Below are positions 24,786 to 32,994 of a stretch of DNA of 40,069 nucleotides, one piece after another. The notes below the pieces were generated by a model. The model was not told where the DNA came from, ran no database searches, and worked only from the letters and a program-made list of their open reading frames with translations. The position numbers were made by a program, and so were the translations under genes. This DNA comes from a candidate division WWE3 bacterium. Lineage in GTDB: Bacteria > Patescibacteriota > WWE3 > UBA101185 > UBA10185. The stretch spans positions 74,156 to 114,224 of the forward strand of contig JAAZNV010000009.1 in the NCBI GenBank assembly GCA_012798115.1. The letters are read 5' to 3'. Each line of letters opens with the position of its first letter. Position 1 is the first letter of the stretch.

Positions 24786-24861
24786 GTGTTTGTGTGCTAG
24801 AATAAGCCTTAGAAAACTCGTTTTATTTTCTATGGTACTGTAGTACACCACATATACAAGT

Positions 24862-25287
24862 ATGAAAGAAGACAAGAAAAAGATATCACAAGAAATAGTT
24901 CTTGGAGTAATCAAAACTAAGATTGGAAAGGTTGTTATTATAAATCGTTTATGGCCTGAAAAAAGCATCGATGGGTCAGTAAAACTTACTTATGCTTTCC
25001 CTGGTGGAAACATTGATGAAGGTGAGACTCCTGAAGAGGCTTTGGTTAGAGAGGTTAGATGTGAGACTGGTTTAAAAATTAAAGTACTTAAAAAAATATC
25101 CGAAAGAACCCATCCTCAATTCCCAGTGAAAGTAAATTATTACGAGTGTGAATTTGTTCCCAGGAGCATAAAGCCAATTCTTGATGTGCATGAAGTAGCG
25201 ACTGTAAAGTGGGTAAGTCCTTCTGAGTTGAGGAATTACTTTACAACAGACTTAGATCCAGAAGTTGCGAAGTTTTTAGGAATTTAA
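24862..25287 (+). CDS. NUDIX hydrolase
   Basis: A small pyrophosphohydrolase acting on nucleoside diphosphates linked to another group. The Nudix box GGNIDEGETPEEALVREVRCETGL fits G-x5-E-x7-RE-U-x-E-E-x-G-U except that the first Glu of the EE pair is Cys; the second Glu, a main metal ligand, stays. At 141 aa it is a single-domain protein. The substrate cannot be read. It lies alone between the 16S terminator and a convergent gene. There is no Shine-Dalgarno sequence; CATATACAAGT stands just before the ATG and may be part of a leaderless promoter. Confidence 0.85.
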   Translation: MKEDKKKISQEIVLGVIKTKIGKVVIINRLWPEKSIDGSVKLTYAFPGGNIDEGETPEEALVREVRCETGLKIKVLKKISERTHPQFPVKVNYYECEFVPRSIKPILDVHEVATVKWVSPSELRNYFTTDLDPEVAKFLGI

Positions 25288-25296
25288 AAAAGAATC

Positions 25297-25545
25297 TTAA
25301 AGAAGAAAAACTTCATCTCCTTCTCTTACTTCTTCATTTACTTTTATTCCAACTTCTTGTCCTTTTTTAGCTTCTTCAATCTTTTCATGTTCTATTTGCA
25401 TTTCTGTTATTTCTTGTTCAAAGTTTGTTTTTGACCCTTGAAATTTTACTTTATCTCCAATTTTTAATACACCATCTAACTTGATGATTCCAACACTTAT
25501 TTTATCGAAGAAGTGAGTTATAGTTCCCATTTTCTTTTCTGACAT
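25297..25545 (-). CDS. Stand-alone EF-Tu domain II-like protein
   Basis: An 82-aa beta-barrel like domain 2 of translational GTPases without any G domain. MGTITHFFDKISVGIIKLDGVLKIGDKVKF and QIEHEKIEEAKKGQEVGIKVNEEVREGDEVFLL align with the 'translation elongation factor-like protein' family. The role is unknown; an RNA or ribosome contact is plausible from the fold. A strong promoter (TGTTATAAT), a leader of about 40 nt and AAGGAGG 12 nt before the ATG suggest high expression with Shine-Dalgarno-driven initiation, unlike most neighbours. Confidence 0.82.
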   Translation of the reverse strand: MSEKKMGTITHFFDKISVGIIKLDGVLKIGDKVKFQGSKTNFEQEITEMQIEHEKIEEAKKGQEVGIKVNEEVREGDEVFLL

Positions 25546-25590
25546 TTTACTTATTCACCTCCTTAAGAAGGTTAATGTATTACTGAAAAC

Positions 25591-25599
25591 ATTATAACA
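25591..25599 (-). promoter_or_regulatory. Extended -10 promoter of the EF-Tu domain II-like gene
   Basis: Minus strand TGTTATAAT, followed by a leader of about 40 nt containing AAGGAGG. Same form as at 12876 and 14370. Confidence 0.65.
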
Positions 25600-25666
25600 G
25601 GAAATTCTAGTTAGATGGTTTTCCATACAGAATTTTATACAAAGTGTGGTAGTGGTGTTGGGGGAA

Positions 25667-25705
25667 TAAAAAAGAGGACCTGTGTCTCTATCGAACAAGT
25701 CCTCT
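25667..25705 (-). terminator. Intrinsic terminator overlapping the hydrolase stop
   Basis: Read on the minus strand, AGAGGAC...GTCCTCT forms a 7-bp stem followed by TTTTTT. The hydrolase stop codon (25688) falls inside the loop, so the last codons are part of the terminator. Confidence 0.7.
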
Positions 25706-26470
25706 ATTGTTTGCCAAGAATTTATCTACTAGATAATTGAATTCTTCAGCTGATTCTTGATGTGCGTTATGTCCTCCCTTAATCTGTTTTAGTATTGAGC
25801 CCTTTATTTTATGGTTGAGCTCTTTTCCTACTTTTAAAGGTAGAATCACATCATTTGTTCCCCATACTATCAAAGTAGGGACAGGTATTTTTTCTGCAGC
25901 TTCTGTTAAGTTAGTGTTTGTTACTAGCTTTTTAACTTCCCATTTATAGTTATTAGAATCTCGGTTCACCCCAATAACCTTGTAGAAATGCTCACGTAGC
26001 AATTCAAAGTTTTTGAAACCGAGTAGAGATAGGGGGAGTTTGCCGATTTTTGCTAGTGCTACCTTAATTTTGTCTAACAAACTTCTTCTCTCTAGGCCTG
26101 CGGCGGCAACCAAGATCAAATGAGTTAGGGTTTCAGACCATTTGCTAGCGTACAAAATTCCAATTCTTCCCCCAAAACTTTTTCCTACCAAAACGAACCT
26201 ATTGAGATTTAAGGATACTGCAAAGTCTTTTATGAACTTCGAATATTCTTCAACCCCCCATATTTCATCCGGTTGCGCACTTACACTGAACCCAGGCATG
26301 TCAATGGCTATACAGTCATAGTTTTGTTTCAACTCGGAGATGTTGGGTTTCCACGATTGACTTGAGCCTCCCCAACCATGCAAAAAAACTAAAGTCCCTT
26401 TTGGGGTTTTGGAACTACAGGTTCTAGAATAACTGACCTTGACACCCTTAATATCCACTATCATATCCAT
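25688..26470 (-). CDS. Alpha/beta hydrolase
   Basis: A serine hydrolase with the alpha/beta fold. FLHGWGGSSQSW is the oxyanion loop, LVGKSFGGRIGI holds the nucleophile Ser (G-x-S-x-G), WGTNDVILPL the acidic residue and KGGHNAHQESAEEF the catalytic His. At 260 aa with a helical cap (about 130-190) it resembles esterases and C-C bond hydrolases; the substrate is open. No signal peptide, so cytoplasmic. The ATG at 26470 is preceded by GGAGAA 8 nt upstream. It follows the Mur-ligase-like gene by 39 nt and probably shares its transcript. Confidence 0.87.
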   Translation of the reverse strand: MDMIVDIKGVKVSYSRTCSSKTPKGTLVFLHGWGGSSQSWKPNISELKQNYDCIAIDMPGFSVSAQPDEIWGVEEYSKFIKDFAVSLNLNRFVLVGKSFGGRIGILYASKWSETLTHLILVAAAGLERRSLLDKIKVALAKIGKLPLSLLGFKNFELLREHFYKVIGVNRDSNNYKWEVKKLVTNTNLTEAAEKIPVPTLIVWGTNDVILPLKVGKELNHKIKGSILKQIKGGHNAHQESAEEFNYLVDKFLANNRGLVR

Positions 26471-26509
26471 TTTCTCCTTTATAATATTTTGCTATAGATC
26501 TGATGTATT

Positions 26510-27799
26510 TTACCATACTTTGTTTAAATATTCTTCAGGATTAAAGTCTGGTTGTCGAGTAGCTAAAGCCTTGTGAAAAACAATATACCCATTAGCTTTA
26601 TCACGTAGAGTTTGTCCAAACTCTTCCTTGTATACAAATTGAGCTTTTACAGGTAGCTTTTCTCTGTTGATAGGGGTATCTAGAACAAAGGTTTTGTCAG
26701 AACTAAATATTTTTTCTAATAAATTACTAAAGCCATGCGGATCTTCATCTGCAAAATTGATTTCCTCAACCAGTAGCCATGGAAGGTCACCATTTAAAGT
26801 TTCAAACCAACTCCACAACCTACTACCTCCAGAAGTCTCACCGTGAAAAAATACACTCTTTCCATGGCAATTACACTTAACTATTCTATTCTCAACTGGT
26901 TTAAAAGTTTCAAAAGCCTGTCGTAATACTTGAGGGGTTAGATTTAGTTCTTTTGCCAGCAACTTTCCAACTGTGTACATTTCGGCGGTTCTTAAGGTAG
27001 GGGGTAATAATTCATTTGAAAGTTCCTTTGGTGTTTCTACGTTAAAACCTTTCCAATCTTTCGGCATTTGTAATCCTAACTCTTTTAGAACACGATTATT
27101 TACGTAACCTTCACTTTCCTTAGGTTTAATTCTGACTTTTGACTCAAAAATTTCTTGTTTATTTTTAAACATACCTGGATTTATATGTGTATCGTAAATG
27201 TTAGTTAAAAATGAGATGTTAGGTGGAAGCAATTCTGATAATTGTGCGACGTGGTCTTTTAGATAGGTACTATATTCCATAACAATAAAAGGAGTTTCCT
27301 TTTCAACTCTGTTAATATAGTGACACATAACTGAAAGCGGAGTTAGCCTTTTTGAGTAAAATCTTGTAACATCATATCCAGAAGTTCTAATTAAGTGTTC
27401 AAGAAATGCTACGGTGGTAGTTTTACCTACAGAACCTGTTACACCAACAATATATGGATTACTTTCATTTCTAGCATGTTCATAAAGTTTTTCAGCTAGT
27501 GTATCTAGGTTTCTAACCATTAGATACTCACTTTCTCCAGTTTCAGTACCTTTCTCAATTCCTAAATGCCAACCTTTATCATAAGCTACTTTTGCAGCAG
27601 TTGGTCGCCTGTCAAAGCCGCTGTCCCAACCACCTTCTCCTTGAGAATGTGTTGCTAGGTATAAATTGGATTTAAGATCGTCAGGTCTCTCTGAAATCTT
27701 TACAATATCCACCCATTCATATTTTGGGTTATCTTTTACGTTATCTTTTTCTATTTCATTTCCTGCAATTTGTGTAATTTCTTCTTTGGAGAAGTCCAT
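26510..27799 (-). CDS. Mur ligase-like protein (MurF-related, divergent)
   Basis: An ATP-dependent ligase of the Mur superfamily. The P-loop is VGVTGSVGKTTTVAFLEHLI. VMEYSTYLKDHV and SFLTNIYDTHIN follow as in the central ATPase domain, and IFESKVRIKP holds the Lys that is carbamylated in MurD/E/F. The N-terminal UDP-binding domain is atypical (THSQGEGGWDSGFDRRPTAA for the usual DGHxF region). The C-domain has VEEINFADED instead of the MurF DDxYNANP motif, so the amino-acid or acceptor substrate may differ. I start it at ATG 27799 (429 aa), not at 27853: TATAAT ends 7 nt before this ATG and the upstream 18 residues are unlike the family. tRNA-Ile precedes it. Confidence 0.72.
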   Translation of the reverse strand: MDFSKEEITQIAGNEIEKDNVKDNPKYEWVDIVKISERPDDLKSNLYLATHSQGEGGWDSGFDRRPTAAKVAYDKGWHLGIEKGTETGESEYLMVRNLDTLAEKLYEHARNESNPYIVGVTGSVGKTTTVAFLEHLIRTSGYDVTRFYSKRLTPLSVMCHYINRVEKETPFIVMEYSTYLKDHVAQLSELLPPNISFLTNIYDTHINPGMFKNKQEIFESKVRIKPKESEGYVNNRVLKELGLQMPKDWKGFNVETPKELSNELLPPTLRTAEMYTVGKLLAKELNLTPQVLRQAFETFKPVENRIVKCNCHGKSVFFHGETSGGSRLWSWFETLNGDLPWLLVEEINFADEDPHGFSNLLEKIFSSDKTFVLDTPINREKLPVKAQFVYKEEFGQTLRDKANGYIVFHKALATRQPDFNPEEYLNKVW

Positions 27800-27806
27800 T
27801 AGAAAA

Positions 27807-27812
27807 ATTATA
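27807..27812 (-). promoter_or_regulatory. -10 box of the Mur-ligase-like gene, leaderless
   Basis: TATAAT on the minus strand, 7 nt (TTTTCTA), ATG 27799. This supports the shorter protein start. Confidence 0.65.
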
Positions 27813-27896
27813 TAGTAATAACAAGTTAATGTCTTAAAAGGGAAATTCCACAAGTACTACAGGGTGTCAACCCTCACATTGGACTTGAATCTACCT

Positions 27897-27973
<77 letters not shown>

Positions 27974-28028
27974 ATGAAGATGAGCAAATTCTATCATGAT
28001 GTGAAATTTGAGTCTATCAAGTTTGAGA

Positions 28029-28034
28029 TATAAT
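28029..28034 (+). promoter_or_regulatory. -10 box of yvcK, leaderless
   Basis: TATAAT, CAGAAC, ATG 28041. A weak TTGAGT lies 15 nt upstream of the box. Confidence 0.7.
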
Positions 28035-28040
28035 CAGAAC

Positions 28041-29030
28041 ATGAAAAGCAAACCCAATATAGTTACCATTGGTGGAGGAACAGGAAGCTTTGTTGTGCTT
28101 TCAGGCCTTAAAAGTTATCCAATAGATATAAGTGCAATAGTAACAATGATGGACTCTGGAGGATCAACGGGTAAATTACGTGATCAACTTGGTGTGCTTC
28201 CTCCTGGAGATTTAAGACAAGCATTAGTTGCACTATCAGAAGCTCCAGATATTTGGAGAGAATTGTTCACATATAGATTTGAAAATGGGGATTTAAAAGG
28301 TCATAGCTTTGGCAACATATTTTTATCTGCCATTGAAAAGATAACAAATTCTAATCAAGAAGCTGTAGATAGAGCATCTGATATTCTTCAAACAAGTGGA
28401 AGAGTAATTCCAATAACATTTGATAAGTCTTGTCTTTGTGCTAAATATGAAGATGGGTCTGTTGTTGAGGGTGAATCTAATATTGAAAAGATAGTTAAAA
28501 GAAAAACAAGAATAACTAAAGTTTATTTAAAACCAAGTGCTTTAATGAACTTAGAAGCAAAGAGATGTTTAGAAAGAGCTAACTATATAATCTTTGGACC
28601 AGGAGATTTATACACAAGTATAATTCCAAATCTACTGGTTGAGGGTATAAGAGAAACAATGAAATATTTAAAGGTGAAAAAGATTTTCATTACTAATTTG
28701 GTAACAAAACCAGGGCAAACGGAAGGTTTTAAAGTTAGTACTTTCGTAGATGAATTAGAAAAATACTTAGGAGAAGGTTCCTTGGACTATATAATCGTTA
28801 ATTCTTCAAAACCTAAAGAAGAATTAATTTCTTTGTATAGGAAGATAGATAGAGCTACACCTGTAGAAGATGATATAGGGCATAGATATAGAAATGCCAA
28901 GGTTATCAAAGCAAATGTACTTAGTAATGTTAGATATGTTAAATCTTCATCTGATAAACTAAAGAGAAGTTTAATAAGGCATGATTCTGATAAATTAGCT
29001 AGAGTTCTTTATGAAATTATTAGGCCTTGA
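28041..29030 (+). CDS. yvcK: YvcK/GlmR family UDP-GlcNAc-binding protein
   Basis: A CofD-like protein that binds UDP-N-acetylglucosamine and steers carbon into cell-wall precursors. NIVTIGGGTGSFVVLSGLKSYPIDISAIVTMMDSGGSTGKLR is the family N-terminus, then LPPGDLRQALVALS, FGPGDLYTSIIPNLLV and ITNLVTKPGQTEGFKVSTF. The track's start at 28008 adds 11 residues with no family match; I use ATG 28041 because TATAAT ends exactly 6 nt before it. That makes the mRNA leaderless, with no Shine-Dalgarno sequence. The length becomes 329 aa. It is transcribed away from tRNA-Ile, and its TGA overlaps a TTGACT box that may serve tRNA-Ala-23S-5S. Confidence 0.92.
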   Translation: MKSKPNIVTIGGGTGSFVVLSGLKSYPIDISAIVTMMDSGGSTGKLRDQLGVLPPGDLRQALVALSEAPDIWRELFTYRFENGDLKGHSFGNIFLSAIEKITNSNQEAVDRASDILQTSGRVIPITFDKSCLCAKYEDGSVVEGESNIEKIVKRKTRITKVYLKPSALMNLEAKRCLERANYIIFGPGDLYTSIIPNLLVEGIRETMKYLKVKKIFITNLVTKPGQTEGFKVSTFVDELEKYLGEGSLDYIIVNSSKPKEELISLYRKIDRATPVEDDIGHRYRNAKVIKANVLSNVRYVKSSSDKLKRSLIRHDSDKLARVLYEIIRP

Positions 29031-29056
29031 CTTGTTTTTATAATATGTAGTAGTAT
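29027..29056 (+). promoter_or_regulatory. Candidate promoter for tRNA-Ala-23S-5S
   Basis: TTGACT, 18 nt, TAGTAT. It begins in the yvcK stop codon and stands about 118 nt before tRNA-Ala. It is the only good -35/-10 pair I find between yvcK and the tRNA. Confidence 0.45.
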
Positions 29057-29173
29057 CTTCCATACGGAATGGAAATGCTATCTTACCCCTCGAGGAAGCT
29101 CTAGATTTCAATATAAAAGGTTAATAGAATTTATTAAACATGAGTGTGATGTTGTGGTGGGATTGAACATTAG

Positions 29174-29249
29174 GGGCCGTTGGCTCAGTTGGTAGAGCGC
29201 TACATTTGCAATGTAGAGGTCACCAGTTCGATTCTGGTACGGTCCACCA
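29174..29249 (+). tRNA. tRNA-Ala (TGC)
   Basis: GGGCCGT-TGGCTCAGTTGGTAGAGC, anticodon stem-loop CTACATTTGCAATGTAG with anticodon TGC, T-arm CCAGTTCGATTCTGG, acceptor ACGGTCC-A-CCA with encoded CCA. It lies 145 nt before 23S in the same direction, as in a classic rRNA spacer. Confidence 0.96.
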
Positions 29250-29312
29250 GATTTGGTTTAAGACCCTGCCTGGTAAAGTTTGCCAGTCAAAGTTTTAAAC
29301 AAAAGTTTAAAA

Positions 29313-29325
29313 GGTTCTTTGAAAT
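29313..29325 (+). promoter_or_regulatory. boxA antitermination element, 23S leader
   Basis: GGTTCTTTGAAAT matches the boxA form TGTTCTTTGAAA closely. It lies between tRNA-Ala and 23S. Function is inferred from similarity and place. Confidence 0.6.
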
Positions 29326-29330
29326 CTGAA

Positions 29331-29386
29331 CAGAAAGTCTTTCATCCATCGTTTATATGAGCGATGGAGACAATTTAGTTCAATTT
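29331..29386 (+). other. Pre-23S processing stem, 5' strand
   Basis: CAGAAAGTCT (29331-29340) and ATTTAGTTCAATTT (29373-29386) pair with the contiguous 3' strand at 34240-34263. The 32 nt between the two parts contain a hairpin, CCATCG...CGATGG. Such a stem is the usual RNase III substrate around 23S. Confidence 0.7.
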
Positions 29387-29975
29387 CTCGGATGAATTAA
29401 AGTTATTAATGCATGTGGTGGATGCCTTGGGTATTCGTGACGATGAAGGAGGTGCAAGACTGCCTTAAGCTTCGAGGAGCTGTCAAGAAGCGTTATTACT
29501 CGGAGATTTCCGAATGGGGTAACCTGGTCTATCGCAAGATAAGATCACTTGTCACTAAAGCTTTTGCTTTGCAGAAGGATAGGTGACATAGAGCAAACTC
29601 AGCGAACTGAAACAACTTAGTAGCTGAAGGAAAAAAGACAATTTGTTATTCCCTTAGTAGCGGCGAGCGAAAGGGGAGGAGCCCAAACCCAGATTGTTTA
29701 TTGATGTGACGGTTTGATTTATCAGACTGTCTAATCTTTAAGCAAATAAATGGGGGTATGGAAAATCCATGTCTGCCTTGAGCAGAGAAGAGTTACAAAT
29801 TACTTTTGTAGAAGAAGACGCCTGGAAAGGCGCGTCATAGAGAGTAACAACCTCGTATTCAAAACAAAAGTAACTCTTTGGGTTTATCCTGAGTAGCACG
29901 GGACACGCGAAACCCTGTGTGAATGAGCGACGCCCACGTCGTAAGGCTAAATACACGAATACACCGATAGCGCAT

Positions 29976-30006
<31 letters not shown>

Positions 30007-31122
30007 TGTTAGGGGAGTGAAATAGATTCTGAAACCGCATGCAGACAAGCTTGTAAAGCTCGACTTGTTCGAGTGATACAGTGCTTATTGAAGAATGATC
30101 CAGCGAGTTAATACTGTAGGCAAGCTTAATCTGTGAAAGCAGAGGAGGCGTAGGGAAACCAAGTCTTAAAAGGGCGAATAGTTTACAGTATTAGACCCGA
30201 AGCCAAGTGAGCTAACCATGACCAGGGTGAAGTCTATCGAAAGATAGATGGAGGCCCGAACCGGTGTACGAGGAAAAGTGCTCGGATGAGTTGTGGTTAG
30301 TGGTGAAACGCCTATCAAACTTGGCGATAGCTGGTTCTCCCCGAAACATATCTAGGTATGACCTTTACGTTAAAGTCATTGAGGTAGAGATACTGGAAGG
30401 GGATGGGGGGCGCAAGCCTACCCACTCCTACCAAACTCCGAATGCGATGATGGTGCGTATGGAGTCAGTGTCATGGGGAAATCTCGTGGCACAAAAGGGT
30501 GACAACCCAGACCATCGGTTAAGGTCCCTAATTTTTGCTAAGTGGGCAAGGAAGTGAAATCGTTAAGACAGCTAGGAGGTTGGCTCAGAAGCAGCAATCC
30601 TTTAAAGAAAGCGTAACAGCTCACTAGTTAAACGATTTTGCGCCGACGATTTAACGGGGCTCAAGCAAAAAACCGACACCATGGCTTTGCACTTTGTGCA
30701 AGGGGTAGGGGAGCTTTGATGCAGCTGTGAAGGTTCACTGTGAGGTGGGCTGGAGCAACATCAAGTGAGTATGCTGGAATGAGTAACGAGATTCGCGTGA
30801 AAACCGCGAACGCCGTATGTCTAAGGTTTCCTCCGCCATGCCAGTCAGCGGAGGGTTAGTCGATCCTAAGGAAAGGCCGAAGGGCGTATCTGATGGATAG
30901 CAGGTTAATATTCCTGCACTATTGTATGATCGTTTTACCAATGGGGGGACGAAGTGTGACTGATCAAGCCTGATAAGGATTTAGGTTCCAAAAACAAGTT
31001 AGTTTGTGTAGGAAAATCCGCACAAGCGTTTTAACATGAGTTTAGGAAAAGTTCATCGCAAGGTGAACAATTTGGTTGGTTTATGTTTCCAGGAAAATCC
31101 TCTAGGGAGATTGTGCAATATT

Positions 31123-31153
<31 letters not shown>

Positions 31154-31427
31154 AAGTATACCTAGGCGTGCGAGAGAATGGTGGTTGAGGAACTAAGCAA
31201 ATTACATCCGTAACTTAGGGAAAAGGATGCCCTGTGAGCGCGAGCTTGCAGGGGGCACAGAAATGGCTCGGGCGGCTGTTTAACAAAAACACAGGTCTCT
31301 GCTAAACCAGTAATGGGAGGTATAGGGGCCGACGCGTGCCCAGTGTCCGTAGGTCAAGATCGGGGGTGACTAACCGCAAGGTTAGAGGCTTCTGATTCAA
31401 GCCCGGATGAACGGCAGCAGTAACTAT

Positions 31428-32151
31428 GAAACAAGTCGTAGTTCTAAAACTTGGCTATATGCTGGAAACTCTGGTCAGAATTTGTAGCTAGTTATTGAAA
31501 TATCACAATGTAAATTGTAGATTAATTTTAATGACTGAAAATGCTAACAATGCAGACAATCAGCAGGAAAGACTTTCGCAATTAGGTAATTACATAGCTG
31601 GTTTTGTAGATGGAGAAGGGAGCTTTAATGTTTCCTTGAGGAAGAAATCTGACTACAAAATAGGTTGGCAGGTAGTATTAAGTTTTAATGTTTCACAAAA
31701 AGATCCTACAGTTCTATATATAATAAAAGATCTTTTTAAGTGTGGAATTATTAAACAAAGGAAATGTGATAATCTTTTCTCCTACGATGTAACAAAACCA
31801 AGCGATATTATTACTAATATTTTACCTTTCTTTGATGAGTTTTCTTTTCTTTCTGAATCGAAGAAGAAAAATTATTTACTATTTAAAGAGATAGTGGGTA
31901 TTTCTTCTTTAAGACCTTTATGTCATTCAAACTTTCTAAAGATTTTAGATCTAAGAGAGAGAATAAATGAGGGGAAGGGAAGAAAGAGAAAATATACAAA
32001 GGAAAATATTATTGCGAAAGAATCCTCAGAGACTATACGCCAGGCTTCAATTAAAAATTGAAGATGATATAGTCCGACCTATGCAGCGATGCATAGAATC
32101 CGATAGAAATATTCGGATCAGCTTATTTATTTAAGCTTAGCAACAAATGTG
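31428..32151 (+). other. Group I intron at L1917 with LAGLIDADG ORF
   Basis: The exon AACTAT pairs with intron GTAGTT to form P1, with the expected U-G pair at the splice site after U1917. The core is visible: GCAGACAATCAGCAGG (P/Q), CCTCAGAGACTATACG (R) and GAAGATGATATAGTCC (S), with P7 formed by GACTAT/ATAGTC. The last base is G (AAATGTG), followed by exon AACTGTTC. The endonuclease ORF begins within the core and ends at its 3' side, so it sits in the P6-side loop. Length 724 nt. Confidence 0.88.
31531..32061 (+). CDS. LAGLIDADG homing endonuclease, single motif, in the L1917 intron
   Basis: The LAGLIDADG_1-type motif is YIAGFVDGEGSFNVSL, with the catalytic Asp/Glu at its end. IGWQVVLSFNVSQKDPTVLYIIKDLFKCG is the usual beta-strand region that touches DNA. 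One motif in about 176 aa means the enzyme works as a homodimer on a near-symmetric site. I choose ATG 31531 over TTG 31495. The first codons (TENANNADNQQER) are read from the conserved P/Q core of the intron and the last (ETIRQASIKN) from the R/P7 segment, so coding and ribozyme sequence overlap at both ends. No Shine-Dalgarno sequence is visible. Confidence 0.85.
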   Translation: MTENANNADNQQERLSQLGNYIAGFVDGEGSFNVSLRKKSDYKIGWQVVLSFNVSQKDPTVLYIIKDLFKCGIIKQRKCDNLFSYDVTKPSDIITNILPFFDEFSFLSESKKKNYLLFKEIVGISSLRPLCHSNFLKILDLRERINEGKGRKRKYTKENIIAKESSETIRQASIKN

Positions 32152-32165
32152 AACTGTTCTATGGT

Positions 32166-32435
32166 AATTCGCGCCGCCATAGTAAAATTCGACTATATGC
32201 TGGGATCTCTGTAGTATCTGTAGCTAGTTATTTATATAACTGAAAATGCTTACAGTGCAGACAATCAGCAGGAAAGACCAATAATTTATTATTGGAATCC
32301 TCACTGACTATACGTCGAACATCTTAAAATTGTATTTAAGATGAAGAGATAGTCGCGTCTGCATGGCGACATGCAGGGAAAAGGTTATTAAAGGGAAATC
32401 TTTTTCAGAACCTTTATTAAAAGGCGAAGATAGCA
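32166..32435 (+). other. ORF-less group I intron at L1931
   Basis: The micro-exon CTATGGT pairs with intron GCCATAG as P1 with a U-G pair after U1931. The core repeats that of the L1917 intron: CTATATGCTGG, TGTAGCTAGTTATT, GCAGACAATCAGCAGGAAAGACC, CTGACTATACG and GAAGAGATAGTC. The loop that holds the ORF in the first intron is here a short hairpin (CCAATAATTTATTATTGG). The 3' border is uncertain by a few nt: exon homology starts at AGCGTAATCC (32436), but the base before it is A, not the expected G. Confidence 0.8.
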
Positions 32436-32920
32436 AGCGTAATCCCTTGCCGGGTAAGTTCCGGCCCGCACGAAACGCGTAACGATCTGAGCGCTCTCTT
32501 AACCACTAACTCGGTGAAATTGAACTACCGGTGAAGATGCCGGTTACTCATTGTTGGACAGAGAGACCCCGTGGAGCTTTACTGTAGCTTGGTATTGATG
32601 ATCGGTTTTAGTTGTGTAGTGTAGGAGGGAGTTTTGGACCCAACGGTTTGAAACGTCGATGAAACACCTCTCTGCTAATATCGAGAGTCTCACCATTTCG
32701 CATAACCTGCGAAAGGGACAATGCCTGGCGGGCAGTTTATCTGGGGCGGATTCCTGCTAAAAGGTAACGCAGGAGCTCAAAGGTTCCCTTAATGCCGATG
32801 GAAATGGCATTATAAGCGTAAAGGTATATGGGAGCTTGACTGCAAGACTTACAAGTCGAGCAGACACGAAAGTGGGACTTAGTGATCTTCCGAGTGCTTA
32901 GTGGTAGGCCCGGAACTTAT

Positions 32921-32951
<31 letters not shown>

Positions 32952-32994
32952 TATCTTACCCGAGCGTCCATAGCGGCGGTAAGGTTTGGCACCT

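Larger units (their letters stand above)
24481..24861 (+). other. 16S trailer and spacer to the NUDIX gene
   Basis: 381 nt without a gene. It contains short hairpins (AGAAAC-TTC-GTTTCT, AAAATGC-TT-GCATTTT), the larger TTAAAC hairpin and the intrinsic terminator. No tRNA is present, unlike a usual 16S-23S spacer. Confidence 0.7.

Noticed and set aside
29033-29060. TATAAT at 29038 as -10 of the rRNA unit
   Set aside because: It is only a few nt after the TTGACT box; the TAGTAT 18 nt after that box fits better.
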